Source: UBA2779 sp965232165 (GTDB lineage Bacteria; Spirochaetota; Spirochaetia; DSM-2461). Taken from it: DNA of 64,000 bases. Below, one piece after another: positions 47,711 to 55,494 of the stretch. Location of the stretch: positions 744,001 through 808,000 of the forward strand of contig CBDDOY010000002.1 of the NCBI GenBank assembly GCA_965232165.1, in the 5' to 3' direction. Within the stretch, counting starts at the first letter, position 1; each line of letters opens with the position of its first letter. The notes beneath the pieces are model-generated. The model saw only the letters and a program-made list of their open reading frames with translations. It made no database searches and was not told the DNA's origin. Position numbers and translations under genes: made by a program.

Positions 47711-48502
47711 TCAGTTGAGCAAAGACTCATCGTTCGTGAAATCCTCACCACGGATATCGTGGAAGCCCTTGACGAGTTCTTCCACCGTCAACCGCTCCTT
47801 CATTTCCTTCTCCGCCGTGAAGATGATTTCACCCTTGTCCATCATAATCAGCCGGTTGCCATGGGCGAGCGCCCGCTGCATATCATGAGTGATCATCATG
47901 ACAGTGAGCCGGTATCTCGTATAGAAACTGTTCGTAAGCTCCAGAATTTTGGCCGCATTACGTGGGTCCAAAGCGGCCGTATGCTCATCCAATAGGATGA
48001 TATCCGGTGTGGACAGAACCATCATCAGCATGGTGAGAGCCTGCCGCTGACCGCCGGAGAGCAGCCCGACATTGTCCTCCATCCTATTCTCCAAGTTCAT
48101 CTCCAACTGCGCCAGCAAATCCCGAAACTCGGCCTTTTTCTTCTTAGTGAGAGAAATACGCAGCCTCTTCATACCCTTGTAGCCGGAGATAGTGAGATTG
48201 TCCTGCACACTCATATTTCCGGCAGTGCCCATCAGAGGATCCTGAAACACACGGCCTATGATTCTGGCCCGTTTGTATTCCGGCCAATTCGTGACATCCT
48301 TGTCATTGCACCTCACCGTTCCCGAAGTCGGAGGATGCCGCCCGGAAATAGCATTGAACAGACTGCTCTTCCCCGCCCCGTTGGAGCCGATAATCGTGAG
48401 AAAATCGCCGACATTCAATTGGAGATTGACAGATTTCAGCGCCTGCACCCGGTCCGCCGTGCCCTCGCCGAAAACCAGGGACACATCTTCGAGACTAATC
48501 AT
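47711..48502 (-). CDS. ABC transporter ATP-binding protein
   Basis: A 263-residue nucleotide-binding subunit. Walker A GSNGAGKSSLFNAISG, signature LLSGGQRQALTMLMM, Walker B DIILLDEHTAALD, and switch-His in VMMITHDMQRA. The Q-loop and the RVFQDPLMGTAGNMSVQDNLTISG segment are typical of transporters paired with BPD_transp_2-type permeases and ABC_sub_bind (TrpX-like) binding proteins. The start overlaps the permease gene by 8 bp. It powers import by the complex encoded at 48495-50356. Confidence 0.9.
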   Translation of the reverse strand: MISLEDVSLVFGEGTADRVQALKSVNLQLNVGDFLTIIGSNGAGKSSLFNAISGRHPPTSGTVRCNDKDVTNWPEYKRARIIGRVFQDPLMGTAGNMSVQDNLTISGYKGMKRLRISLTKKKKAEFRDLLAQLEMNLENRMEDNVGLLSGGQRQALTMLMMVLSTPDIILLDEHTAALDPRNAAKILELTNSFYTRYRLTVMMITHDMQRALAHGNRLIMMDKGEIIFTAEKEMKERLTVEELVKGFHDIRGEDFTNDESLLN

Positions 48503-49379
48503 GGCTTTTCCATTTCCGTGTCTTCGTGATGATGAGAGACAATATAATAAGCAATCCGGTAATCATCTTCAGATCGTTTGGAGTGAGCCGTATCATATAG
48601 CCGTAATACCGCCCTCCGAACATGATAGCCTTATAGACAACGGCGCCCGCGACAACCCGAATCAACAGCCAGCGTATCTTGATACTTCGGATAAGGAATT
48701 CCCCAATCATCACCATGGCCAGGCCGCTCACCACCATGCCGACTCCCAATGAGGCATCGGCAAAGCCCTGATACTGGGCGACGAGCGCACCCGAAAGCGC
48801 AACGAGACCGTTCGACAGGCTGACTCCGATGATTTTGAGCAATTTCGGATTCGAACCAAGGGCCACCACCATTCTTTCATTGCCGCCCAGGGCTCCGAGA
48901 GTGAGACCAATATCCGTATGAAAAAACAAATTGAGCAGAATCACGGCAAGAGCGGCAATGAGCCCGAACAGCAGCAGTTGAGCCAATGCCGGGGACATAA
49001 TATTCTCCGTGAGTTCCGTCAGACGCTCAATGAGATGACGCTGCTTCAGCAGGGACACATTAGCCTTGTTTCCCAGCACTCTGATATTAATAGAGTAGAG
49101 CATAGTCATCGTAAGTATTCCCGCAAGAAGGGATGGCACCTTCAGTTCGTTGTGGATAACCGCCGTGACAGTTCCGGCTATGAAACCCGAAAGGACAGCC
49201 AGGAAGAGACCCAGCCATATCGGAACCCCAGACACCAGAGAAGTCGCCATCACCGCGGCTCCCAGCGGAAAGGAACCATCGACAGTGAGATCGGGAAAAT
49301 CGAGCACTCGGAAGGTGATAAACACCCCGAGGGTCATGATGCTGTAGACCAGACCCTCGACGAAAATTCCTTCCAGCAC
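48495..49379 (-). CDS. ABC transporter permease (BPD_transp_2, TrpY-like)
   Basis: A 294-residue inner-membrane permease with about 8-9 membrane segments (for example GLVYSIMTLGVFITFRVL, LGLFLAVLSGFIAGTVTAVI, QLLLFGLIAALAVILLNLFF). It has the branched-chain-type permease sequence DFPDLTVDGSFPLGAAVMA near the N-terminus and LGALGGNERMVVALGSN. It sits between the binding protein (1-bp overlap) and the ATPase (8-bp overlap), so it is a classic single-permease importer. The substrate is uncertain; TrpXYZ-type amino-acid or aromatic-compound transporters share this gene set. Confidence 0.88.
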   Translation of the reverse strand: MLEGIFVEGLVYSIMTLGVFITFRVLDFPDLTVDGSFPLGAAVMATSLVSGVPIWLGLFLAVLSGFIAGTVTAVIHNELKVPSLLAGILTMTMLYSINIRVLGNKANVSLLKQRHLIERLTELTENIMSPALAQLLLFGLIAALAVILLNLFFHTDIGLTLGALGGNERMVVALGSNPKLLKIIGVSLSNGLVALSGALVAQYQGFADASLGVGMVVSGLAMVMIGEFLIRSIKIRWLLIRVVAGAVVYKAIMFGGRYYGYMIRLTPNDLKMITGLLIILSLIITKTRKWKSHD

Positions 49380-50356
49380 TAGCGAACGACCGTTGCCGCC
49401 TTCGAGATGAGATCATCAGAAACCTCAATACTCAGATCATTAGCGATGCGAAGGTTAATAAACAGTTCAATGTCATCAATCGATGTCATGAATCTCGTGG
49501 GAATAGAAGCAGGATCGGCACCCCTAAGAACCTCGACAACGAGATCACCGGTTGCCCGTCCCATCTCGTAATAATCGAAACCCCAGGCCAGGAATACACC
49601 CTGTTCCTCCGCAGAACTCGGATCGGCCGTCAACACAGGTATGCCGGCCCTTGCCGCAACATCAGTGAGAGCCGTCAAAGCAGACACCACCGTGTTATCC
49701 GTACTCACATAAAAGGCATCCACCCTTGAGACAATAGATTGGGCCGCCTGCCTCACTTCCGCAGAACTAGTAATCGTCGTCGGGACAAATTCTATGCCCA
49801 GTTCCTTACATGCCTCCTCGGTAATCTCAGCCAGGCGCACGGCATTAGCCTCACCCGATGAATAAACATGTCCCAAAGCCTTAATCTCGGTCAGTCCATT
49901 CAAGAGCGCAATTTGGTCCTTAACCGGAGTCATATCCGACACACCGGTGATGTTCTTCGCACTTTGCTTGAGAGAGGGAACAAGACCGGCATCAACCGGA
50001 TCAGTCACGGCGCAGAAAATCACAGGAACATCCTCGATAACATTGGCCAGGGCGACAGCCGTAGGTGTCGCAATGCCGACCGCGATATCCACCTTGTCAG
50101 ACTTGAATTTCTGGGCAATCGTGGCAGCCGTGCTAATCTCGCCATTCGCATTCTGATTGTCGAACACCGTATCGGGATAGGATTCGAGAACCACCTCCAT
50201 CAGCCCCTTTTCCAACGCATCCAACGCCGGATGGGCCACAATCTTAGTGATGCCAATCCTCAGCGGTTTCGCAGCCGTCTCCCCGGCTCCCTCAGCCCAC
50301 ATCCCCAGCGATGAAAGCAGCATCAGCATCATCGAAAGAATGAACAACTTCTTCAT
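49379..50356 (-). CDS. ABC transporter substrate-binding protein (ABC_sub_bind, TrpX-like)
   Basis: The start at 50356 (MKKLFILSMMLMLLSSLG) is chosen because it has GGAG 8 nt upstream and begins a proper signal peptide, unlike the more upstream in-frame ATGs. Signal peptide, then AEGAGETAAKPLRIGITKIV, with the AEGAGE motif common in spirochaete binding proteins. The two-lobe fold is supported by IAVGIATPTAVALANVIEDVPVIFCAVTDPVDAGLV and FYVSTDNTVVSALTALTDVA. About 325 residues. First gene of the importer operon; it delivers the ligand to the permease. The ligand is not predictable from the sequence (tryptophan-type, or another amino acid or aromatic compound). Confidence 0.9.
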   Translation of the reverse strand: MKKLFILSMMLMLLSSLGMWAEGAGETAAKPLRIGITKIVAHPALDALEKGLMEVVLESYPDTVFDNQNANGEISTAATIAQKFKSDKVDIAVGIATPTAVALANVIEDVPVIFCAVTDPVDAGLVPSLKQSAKNITGVSDMTPVKDQIALLNGLTEIKALGHVYSSGEANAVRLAEITEEACKELGIEFVPTTITSSAEVRQAAQSIVSRVDAFYVSTDNTVVSALTALTDVAARAGIPVLTADPSSAEEQGVFLAWGFDYYEMGRATGDLVVEVLRGADPASIPTRFMTSIDDIELFINLRIANDLSIEVSDDLISKAATVVR

Positions 50357-50454
50357 AAATATCTCCTTTTCCATGAACACTATATAATTTGATTCGATTG
50401 GTCAATTACAAGACACTTCTATTTTGTGTGCCGTGATATTCAAGAATCAATATT

Positions 50455-50560
50455 TGGGCGCAACCCTTCGGGTCGGGCTTTTCGCTCCAATGCCTTAAGC
50501 TGGCAGCCTGCCTACCGGCTCATTGCCAATCGCCGGGGCCGCCAGCGGCATTTCCGCTGC
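50455..50560. repeat. Dispersed repeat, copy 1 (small-peptide 3' end plus hairpin)
   Basis: About 105 bp, nearly the inverse of 57801-57905 (roughly 85-90% matching by eye). It spans the 3' part of the small ORF at 50495-50638 and a downstream segment with CCCTTCGGGTCGGGCTTTT. Confidence 0.65.
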
Positions 50561-50638
50561 AATCCCTTGCGCAATTCCCATCTGTAATAAGCCCCGGACA
50601 GCATCGAGGGTCTTCACCCAAAACTCATCATAATTCAT
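50495..50638 (-). CDS. Small ORF of 47 codons, repeat-associated
   Basis: The ATG at 50638 has GGGGAGG about 7 nt upstream. The peptide begins MNYDEFWVKTLDAVRGLLQ and ends with AAEMPLAAPAIGNEPVGRLPA. The last third is re-encoded in the dispersed repeat at 57801-57905 (AAEMPLAAPAIGNEPGGRQPE, stop), with synonymous and conservative differences. Conservation of frame and stop in two places hints that it is translated, but no family is recognised. It could also be the end of a mobile-element gene. Confidence 0.4.
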   Translation of the reverse strand: MNYDEFWVKTLDAVRGLLQMGIAQGIAAEMPLAAPAIGNEPVGRLPA

Positions 50639-50730
50639 AAGGACACCTCCCCAGGGCTAACGCATGATATGTTGAAGAAGCACCTTCTCCCTAAATTCTG
50701 CGTCACAGGCCGATTTCATTCTGCATGACT

Positions 50731-51408
50731 TCATCGAAGTTTTTGAACGCTCCTTTCTTCATGGCCATTAGCCAGCCCTTCATCCATAAAATCGAAGAAA
50801 TCCTTGACATCTTTGTGGCTTTTACCCTGATTTCCTTTCAAAGCAAGCAAATAATCCCATTTTTTCCGACGGATCGTATCAGCAATGGCTTCTTGTGTTC
50901 CCATGGCATCAATACTCACAAGACATCCTGCAATATCCAGATGTTCAGGCAGCTGGGGAATAGCGGTTATTTCATTGCTCTTCTCATCGGCTTTAATCTG
51001 TCCTGACACAAGTCCCTTGTCCTTAGCATAGGCACTCACAATATGTGTGGCATTTTCCTTTTTGAATTCATCACGGCTGCCTCTAATCGTTTTGCCGTCA
51101 ATGCAAATCTGCCGGCCTTCAAGTCTGTCAGTCAAAGCGGGAACCCATTGCAGAAAAGCCTCGAAAAAACCTTGTGGATCAATCAGGGAAAAGACCCGTC
51201 CAACAGTGTCATGTGCCGGTATTCCGTTTGCAGTTGACAGATGTTTTCTTAGCCATGGCAGTATGTGACTGCCGAAGTCTGCCATTTCTGTAGAATAAGC
51301 AAGACCCGATATGACACTGCAAATTGTTAGAAAGACAACTTCAATTAGAGGATATGCTGTCTTTTTGGGATCTCGTGGCTCCGGCAATTCTGAGAAAACA
51401 CTGATCAT
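50731..51408 (-). pseudogene. ISAs1-family transposase, truncated at both ends
   Basis: 225 residues remain of about 370: FSELPEPRDPKKTAYPLIEVVFLTICSVISG (N-terminal H-repeat-associated domain) and ICIDGKTIRGSRDE with the first catalytic Asp. VSIDAMGTQEAIADTIRRKKWDYLLALKGNQ follows. The frame then runs out in unrelated sequence (KDFFDFMDEGLANGHEE). The 5' end is cut by the MITE at 51425. ISAs1 transposases are sometimes called H-repeat proteins. Confidence 0.85.
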
Positions 51409-51424
51409 ATCCGTTTTTTCTATA

Positions 51425-51585
51425 GGGCACCTCTAAAAAACCGCTTTTGGAATTTGACGCAGCTATTTTTCTTCGGCACAAGGCGCCAAAAGCGCAGGCG
51501 TAACTGGGTTACGTGAGTATTTTGGTAACGCAGTAGCGGGGGAAAAGAGCAAGCCAAAAACGGAATGGGTTTTTTAGAGGTGCCC
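51425..51585. mobile_element. MITE copy (type B) at the 5' end of the ISAs1 remnant
   Basis: 161 bp with ends GGGCACCTCTAAAAAAC and TTTTTTAGAGGTGCCC. The interior matches the vapC copy but without its hairpin insert. Flanks are TATA and CATA, a possible decayed duplication. Confidence 0.85.
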
Positions 51586-51868
51586 CATAGTTTGCCCCTC
51601 CCAAAGATTCTAAGCGGGGCAAAATATAGCAATAATGACTTGTTCAGTGAAGAATTTTGGGATTGAAGCCTTCGGTACAGCGAATTCTACTAATCTCTTC
51701 ATGCGTTAGCCCTGATGAGGAGCCCCCGCCGACTTGACAGGGAGATATCTGGAAATATCCGATCAAGACCGGCCTTCTGAAAAAAGACTCTGCCCGATGC
51801 GGGATTAGCGGCGATGACTCCCCTGATCCGCTAATCGTCCACAGAATGGCCAGCTAATCAAAAACGTC
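51586..51868. other. Intergenic downstream of trxA
   Basis: About 280 bp. GATTAGCGG at about 51803 and CCGCTAATC at about 51830 form an inverted repeat 40 bp past the trxA stop, but no T-run follows, so a terminator is only possible. No coding frame. Confidence 0.35.
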
Positions 51869-52225
51869 TTAGGAAACCCCAAGCTGCTCCTTTATAGTCC
51901 TCTCCATTCCGGCCTTACTCATGGCCCCGGCCTTCATCTGCGGTTTTCCGTTAATCGGGATGAACATGAGGGTTGGTATGCTCGATATACCGAATGCTGC
52001 CGCAAGTTCCTGCTGAGCATCGGTGTCTACCTTCCAGACATTGAGCTTCCCTGCATACTTACTGGCAAGTTCTTCAATGATGGGCGCAATCATCTTGCAG
52101 GGTCCACACCAATCGGCATAGAAGTCTATGAGCCCAGGCAGCTCACCCCTGTATTTCCATTCTTTTTCAGAGGAAAAGTCATAGACCTTCTCCTTAAAAG
52201 TCTCACTTGTTAAAAGTTCTGCCAT
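51869..52225 (-). CDS. trxA: Thioredoxin
   Basis: A 118-residue thioredoxin with the active site DFYADWCGPCKMIAPIIEEL (about residues 34-53) and the cis-Pro loop SIPTLMFIPINGKP. It reduces protein disulfides in the cytoplasm using thioredoxin reductase. The N-terminus is about 10 residues longer than E. coli thioredoxin. AAGGAGAATG lies directly upstream of the ATG. A MITE begins only 22 bp upstream, so the promoter lies inside it or upstream in the aminotransferase region. Confidence 0.93.
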   Translation of the reverse strand: MAELLTSETFKEKVYDFSSEKEWKYRGELPGLIDFYADWCGPCKMIAPIIEELASKYAGKLNVWKVDTDAQQELAAAFGISSIPTLMFIPINGKPQMKAGAMSKAGMERTIKEQLGVS

Positions 52226-52247
52226 ATCATTCTCCTTATTATCTATT

Positions 52248-52410
52248 GGGCACCTCTAAAAAACCCCATTTAGTTCTTGACTCGAACTTTTCCGCCGCTA
52301 CTGCGTTGTCAAAATGCTCACGTAGCTTAAGCTACGCCCTTAGCTTTTGCCGCCTTGTATCGACAAAAATTCCTTCGTCAATTTCCTAAAGCTGTTTCTT
52401 AGAGGTGCCC
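52248..52410. mobile_element. MITE copy between trxA and the aminotransferase gene
   Basis: 163 bp with perfect ends GGGCACCTCTAA and TTAGAGGTGCCC. TATT duplications lie at 52244-52247 and 52411-52414. It sits immediately upstream of trxA, 22 bp from its ATG, and 18 bp downstream of the aminotransferase stop on the same strand. Confidence 0.92.
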
Positions 52411-52427
52411 TATTGTTATACTGCTCA

Positions 52428-53744
52428 TTATAAACCCTTCTTCACATAATCCAAGTAGGCGCCGATGGCCTCGGCCATTTTTTCGTAAGTCAATCGCCGT
52501 TTCGCATCATCGCTTTCTAAAAGCGTGCTCCTGAATCCCTGCAGGTCGCTGCAGAAACCACTTAGAGGCACGACACATATCCCACAATAACCCAATAGCC
52601 AATAGACAAACCGCTTGTCCGGTTTCTCCCCCCTGGCAAGCTCCAGCACCCGCTTCTCAACCGCATTGTTCATCAGATTCGGCATCGGCCCCTGTTCGGG
52701 CAATTCCCTGTTAAAAACAACCGTGAGATAGAAGGCTCCTGAGGGTTGAATCACGGTGATTCCCTCGACACCGGAAAGAATGCCCACGGCCTCCTGTGCC
52801 CTCGATGCAAATATCTCGACCCGGCGTTGGAGGTGGGCCTGATACCGGGAATCGCCGATGACACAGGGTATGGCCATCTGGGGAAGAGTCGTGGAACAAA
52901 CCTCCAGACGTTTGGCATTCAACAAGCTGCTGATGTAGCGTTGAAAAACCTCATCCCTGTCCTGATTGAATACCTCCATCCAGCCGCAACGGGCTCCCGG
53001 CCAGGGAAATTCCTTGGATATGCTGCGCAGAGCGATTCCAGGAACATCATCAATCACCTGACTCAAGCAGACAGTCTGCACGCCCGGATAGACAATATTG
53101 GCATAAGTTTCATCCGCGAGGATGAACAGATCATGCTCTTTGGCTATTTTGACAATCCCTTCCAAGGTGCCTTGAGGATATACCGCTCCGGTGGGGTTGT
53201 CGGGATTGATGAGAAGGATTCCCGCTATGGAATCGTTGTACTTCACCTTAAGAGCGATATCCTCCAGGTCAGGCTGCCAGGCATTCTCTGGTTCAAGGCG
53301 GTAGGTGAGATGGCTGTAGCCCGAATGTGCAGCCTCGGCCGAAGACAGCGTAGAATAGGCCGGGGAAGGACCCAGGACACGCGCCTCACGGCGCAAGTGT
53401 CCGAACAAGGAGGAAACAGCATCCCCGAGTCCATTGAAGAAGAGGATGTCCTTGGCCTTAACCTGGGTGCCGCCTCGCTTGTTGACCCTTCCGGCCAGAA
53501 ATTGCCGGGTATGAAGGTCGCCGGCAGAAGCCGTATAGCCATAACAGGCATCATCTGCGGCCAGTCCGGCTACAATCTCTTTGATCCAATCAGCCATGGG
53601 CTCGCCCTTCTGAATAGGATCACCGATGTTTTCCCAGATGATATCCACACCTAAATTCTTTAATTCATAGGCGGTTTCCACAATTTCCCTAATCTCATAA
53701 CGGAGCTGCTCTGCACCAATGTGTACGATATCCTTTCTCACCAA
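52428..53744 (-). CDS. PLP-dependent class I/II aminotransferase
   Basis: A 438-residue fold-type I aminotransferase. The PLP-pocket LLINPDNPTGAVYP, the LADETYANIVY strand with the cofactor-nitrogen Asp, and the Schiff-base Lys in SISKEFPWPGARCGW are all present. Such enzymes transfer amino groups between amino and 2-oxo acids. The unusually long form with RKDIVHIGAEQLRYEIREIVE at the N-terminus recalls a subgroup (MalY/PatB or alanine-aspartate type) of uncertain substrate. It is 7 bp from purH on the same strand, likely co-transcribed. Confidence 0.85.
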   Translation of the reverse strand: MVRKDIVHIGAEQLRYEIREIVETAYELKNLGVDIIWENIGDPIQKGEPMADWIKEIVAGLAADDACYGYTASAGDLHTRQFLAGRVNKRGGTQVKAKDILFFNGLGDAVSSLFGHLRREARVLGPSPAYSTLSSAEAAHSGYSHLTYRLEPENAWQPDLEDIALKVKYNDSIAGILLINPDNPTGAVYPQGTLEGIVKIAKEHDLFILADETYANIVYPGVQTVCLSQVIDDVPGIALRSISKEFPWPGARCGWMEVFNQDRDEVFQRYISSLLNAKRLEVCSTTLPQMAIPCVIGDSRYQAHLQRRVEIFASRAQEAVGILSGVEGITVIQPSGAFYLTVVFNRELPEQGPMPNLMNNAVEKRVLELARGEKPDKRFVYWLLGYCGICVVPLSGFCSDLQGFRSTLLESDDAKRRLTYEKMAEAIGAYLDYVKKGL

Positions 53745-53751
53745 GACCTCC

Positions 53752-55278
53752 TCAATGTCGAAAATGCCGTCTGCCGGTCAGCACCATGGTCAATCCCTGC
53801 TCATCACACACCCTGATGGAATCTTCGTCTCGAATCGAACCGCCAGGCTGGATGACAGCCTTCACCCCGGCATCCGCTGCGGCTTTGACCGCATCATCAA
53901 AAGGAAAAAAGGCATCCGAGGCCATGACGGCTCCATCGGCCTTTGCGCCGGCGGAAGCTATGGCGATGTTCACCGCCCCAATCCGATTCGGCTGACCCGA
54001 TCCGATCCCCGCTGTGAATCCGTCGGAAGCCAACACTATACCATTGGATTTAACATGCTTCACAACCCTCCACGCAAAATTCATGTCAAATCTCTGTTGA
54101 GCGGTCGGCTTGACCTTCGTCGGAACCGTCCACTGGGCCTCATCGACGCAATTTCCATCCACCCTTTGCAAACAGAGACCCCCATCCACCGGCAGGGTTT
54201 CCCATCGATCACAGGGTAACCGAGTCATGCTAAGGACTCTCAAGGTTTTCTTACTGCTGAAGACTTTCATGGCTTCACGGCTATATCCCGGTGCGGCAAT
54301 CACCTCCAGGAAGAGGTTATTCAGGGCCCTGGCGGTTTCCTCATCCACTTCCCTGTTGAAGGCGACTATGCCTCCAAATATCGATACGGGATCGGCCTTA
54401 AACACCCTGCTCCAAGATGCAAGCGGAGTAGGCGCCAGAGCTGCGGCACAGGGTGCGGCATGCTTCACCCCGACACACGCGCCGTCGTCGAATTCATTGA
54501 CGGCCCGCCAAGCGCTGTCCAGGTCACGGAGATTGTTGTGGCTCAATTCCTTACCCTGATGCTGCTGCAGATCGCTTAAGGCGCCGAAGTCATTTTTGGA
54601 AATGGGGATATAGTACGCCGCCTGCTGATGGGGATTCTCCCCATAGCGTAGGCCGAAAGCCTTCCGGTAGGAGCGATTGAGTATTTCTGGCGCCTCATCA
54701 TCCCCCAAAATGCTGTGAGAAATGGCGGCGTCATAGGCCCCTGAGAGAGCGAATGCCTTGCCGGCCAGTCTTCTTCGAGTGTTCATAGAAAGGCCGCCTT
54801 CGGATGATCGCCATTCTTCCATCAAAGGGGCGTAGTCGGCGGGACTAGTGAGAACCGTGACATGAGCATGGTTCTTGGCGGCGGCTCGGATCAGCGCCGA
54901 TCCTCCGATATCGATGAATTCCGTCAGTGCCTCTATATCCAAACCTTGCGCCGATTTCTCGAAGAAGGGATAGAGGTTCACCACCACGACATCAATAGGA
55001 TCCATGCCCTGCGCACTCATCATGTTCAGATGATCCGCATCATCTCTACGCCCCAGTATCCCGCCGTAAATCTTGGGATGCAGAGTCTTCACCCGTCCGT
55101 CGAGGCTTTCCGCCAATCCAGTATACTCAGACACTTCTTCCACGGGTACTCCCTTTGAATGAAGCAGCCCGAATGTTCCCCCTGTGCTAAGCAGCTTATA
55201 ACCCTCGTCCGCCAGAAATCTAGCAAGAGCGGCTATACCGCTCTTGTCATATACGCTAATCAGTCCTCGTTTCTGCAT
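53752..55278 (-). CDS. purH: Bifunctional AICAR formyltransferase / IMP cyclohydrolase
   Basis: About 508 residues from the ATG at 55278 (MQKRGLISVYDKSG). The longer in-frame start at 55344 is an IS481 remnant (MPWQERYH) and is rejected. The N-terminal MGS-like cyclohydrolase domain has SVYDKSGIAALARFL and STGGTFGLLHSKGV. The formyltransferase domain has RYGENPHQQAAYY, the catalytic Lys-His of GVKHAAPCAAA, and the C-terminal GIGSGQPNRIGAV and VIQPGGSIRDEDSI. It performs the last two steps of IMP synthesis and so feeds the guaB/purA branches encoded at 33-36 kb. The folate product links to the cyclo-ligase at 57.2 kb. Confidence 0.93.
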   Translation of the reverse strand: MQKRGLISVYDKSGIAALARFLADEGYKLLSTGGTFGLLHSKGVPVEEVSEYTGLAESLDGRVKTLHPKIYGGILGRRDDADHLNMMSAQGMDPIDVVVVNLYPFFEKSAQGLDIEALTEFIDIGGSALIRAAAKNHAHVTVLTSPADYAPLMEEWRSSEGGLSMNTRRRLAGKAFALSGAYDAAISHSILGDDEAPEILNRSYRKAFGLRYGENPHQQAAYYIPISKNDFGALSDLQQHQGKELSHNNLRDLDSAWRAVNEFDDGACVGVKHAAPCAAALAPTPLASWSRVFKADPVSIFGGIVAFNREVDEETARALNNLFLEVIAAPGYSREAMKVFSSKKTLRVLSMTRLPCDRWETLPVDGGLCLQRVDGNCVDEAQWTVPTKVKPTAQQRFDMNFAWRVVKHVKSNGIVLASDGFTAGIGSGQPNRIGAVNIAIASAGAKADGAVMASDAFFPFDDAVKAAADAGVKAVIQPGGSIRDEDSIRVCDEQGLTMVLTGRRHFRH

Positions 55279-55318
55279 TGAACCTATAATGGGCAAGTTG
55301 AACAGAAATGTCGAGGGG

Positions 55319-55405
55319 TTATGGTATCTCTCCTGCCAAGGCATGCTCCCGCCTCCAAGGTGTTACCATGCCCGGCTAAAAGTGTTACCTATGTCTTGCC
55401 CCCTC
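55319..55405. mobile_element. IS481-type end remnant between purH and nnr
   Basis: The inverse of the IS481-type transposase start and its terminal end at 30060-30140: codons for MPWQER and the text GGCATGCTCCCGCCTCCAAGG, then GGTGTTACCATGCCCGGC and the terminal repeat TGTTACCTATGTCTTG at about 55389. It lies in the divergent purH-nnr gap and probably separates two promoters. Confidence 0.65.
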
Positions 55406-55494
55406 CCTCAATCTGCGCAATCTGCGGACAAACCAGGGAGCGAACATCATTACCTAAGTGGACACTTCGGCGAATAGTCTATAAAATCTATGCC

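Noticed and set aside
51803..51840. Intrinsic terminator of trxA
   Set aside because: There is a clear 9-bp inverted repeat, but no T-run follows in the trxA direction, so it is not called as a terminator.
53719..55158. Long plus-strand frames opposite purH and the aminotransferase gene
   Set aside because: They are antisense to strongly conserved coding sequence, have no recognisable domains or ribosome-binding sites, and follow the GC-rich codon pattern of the real genes.
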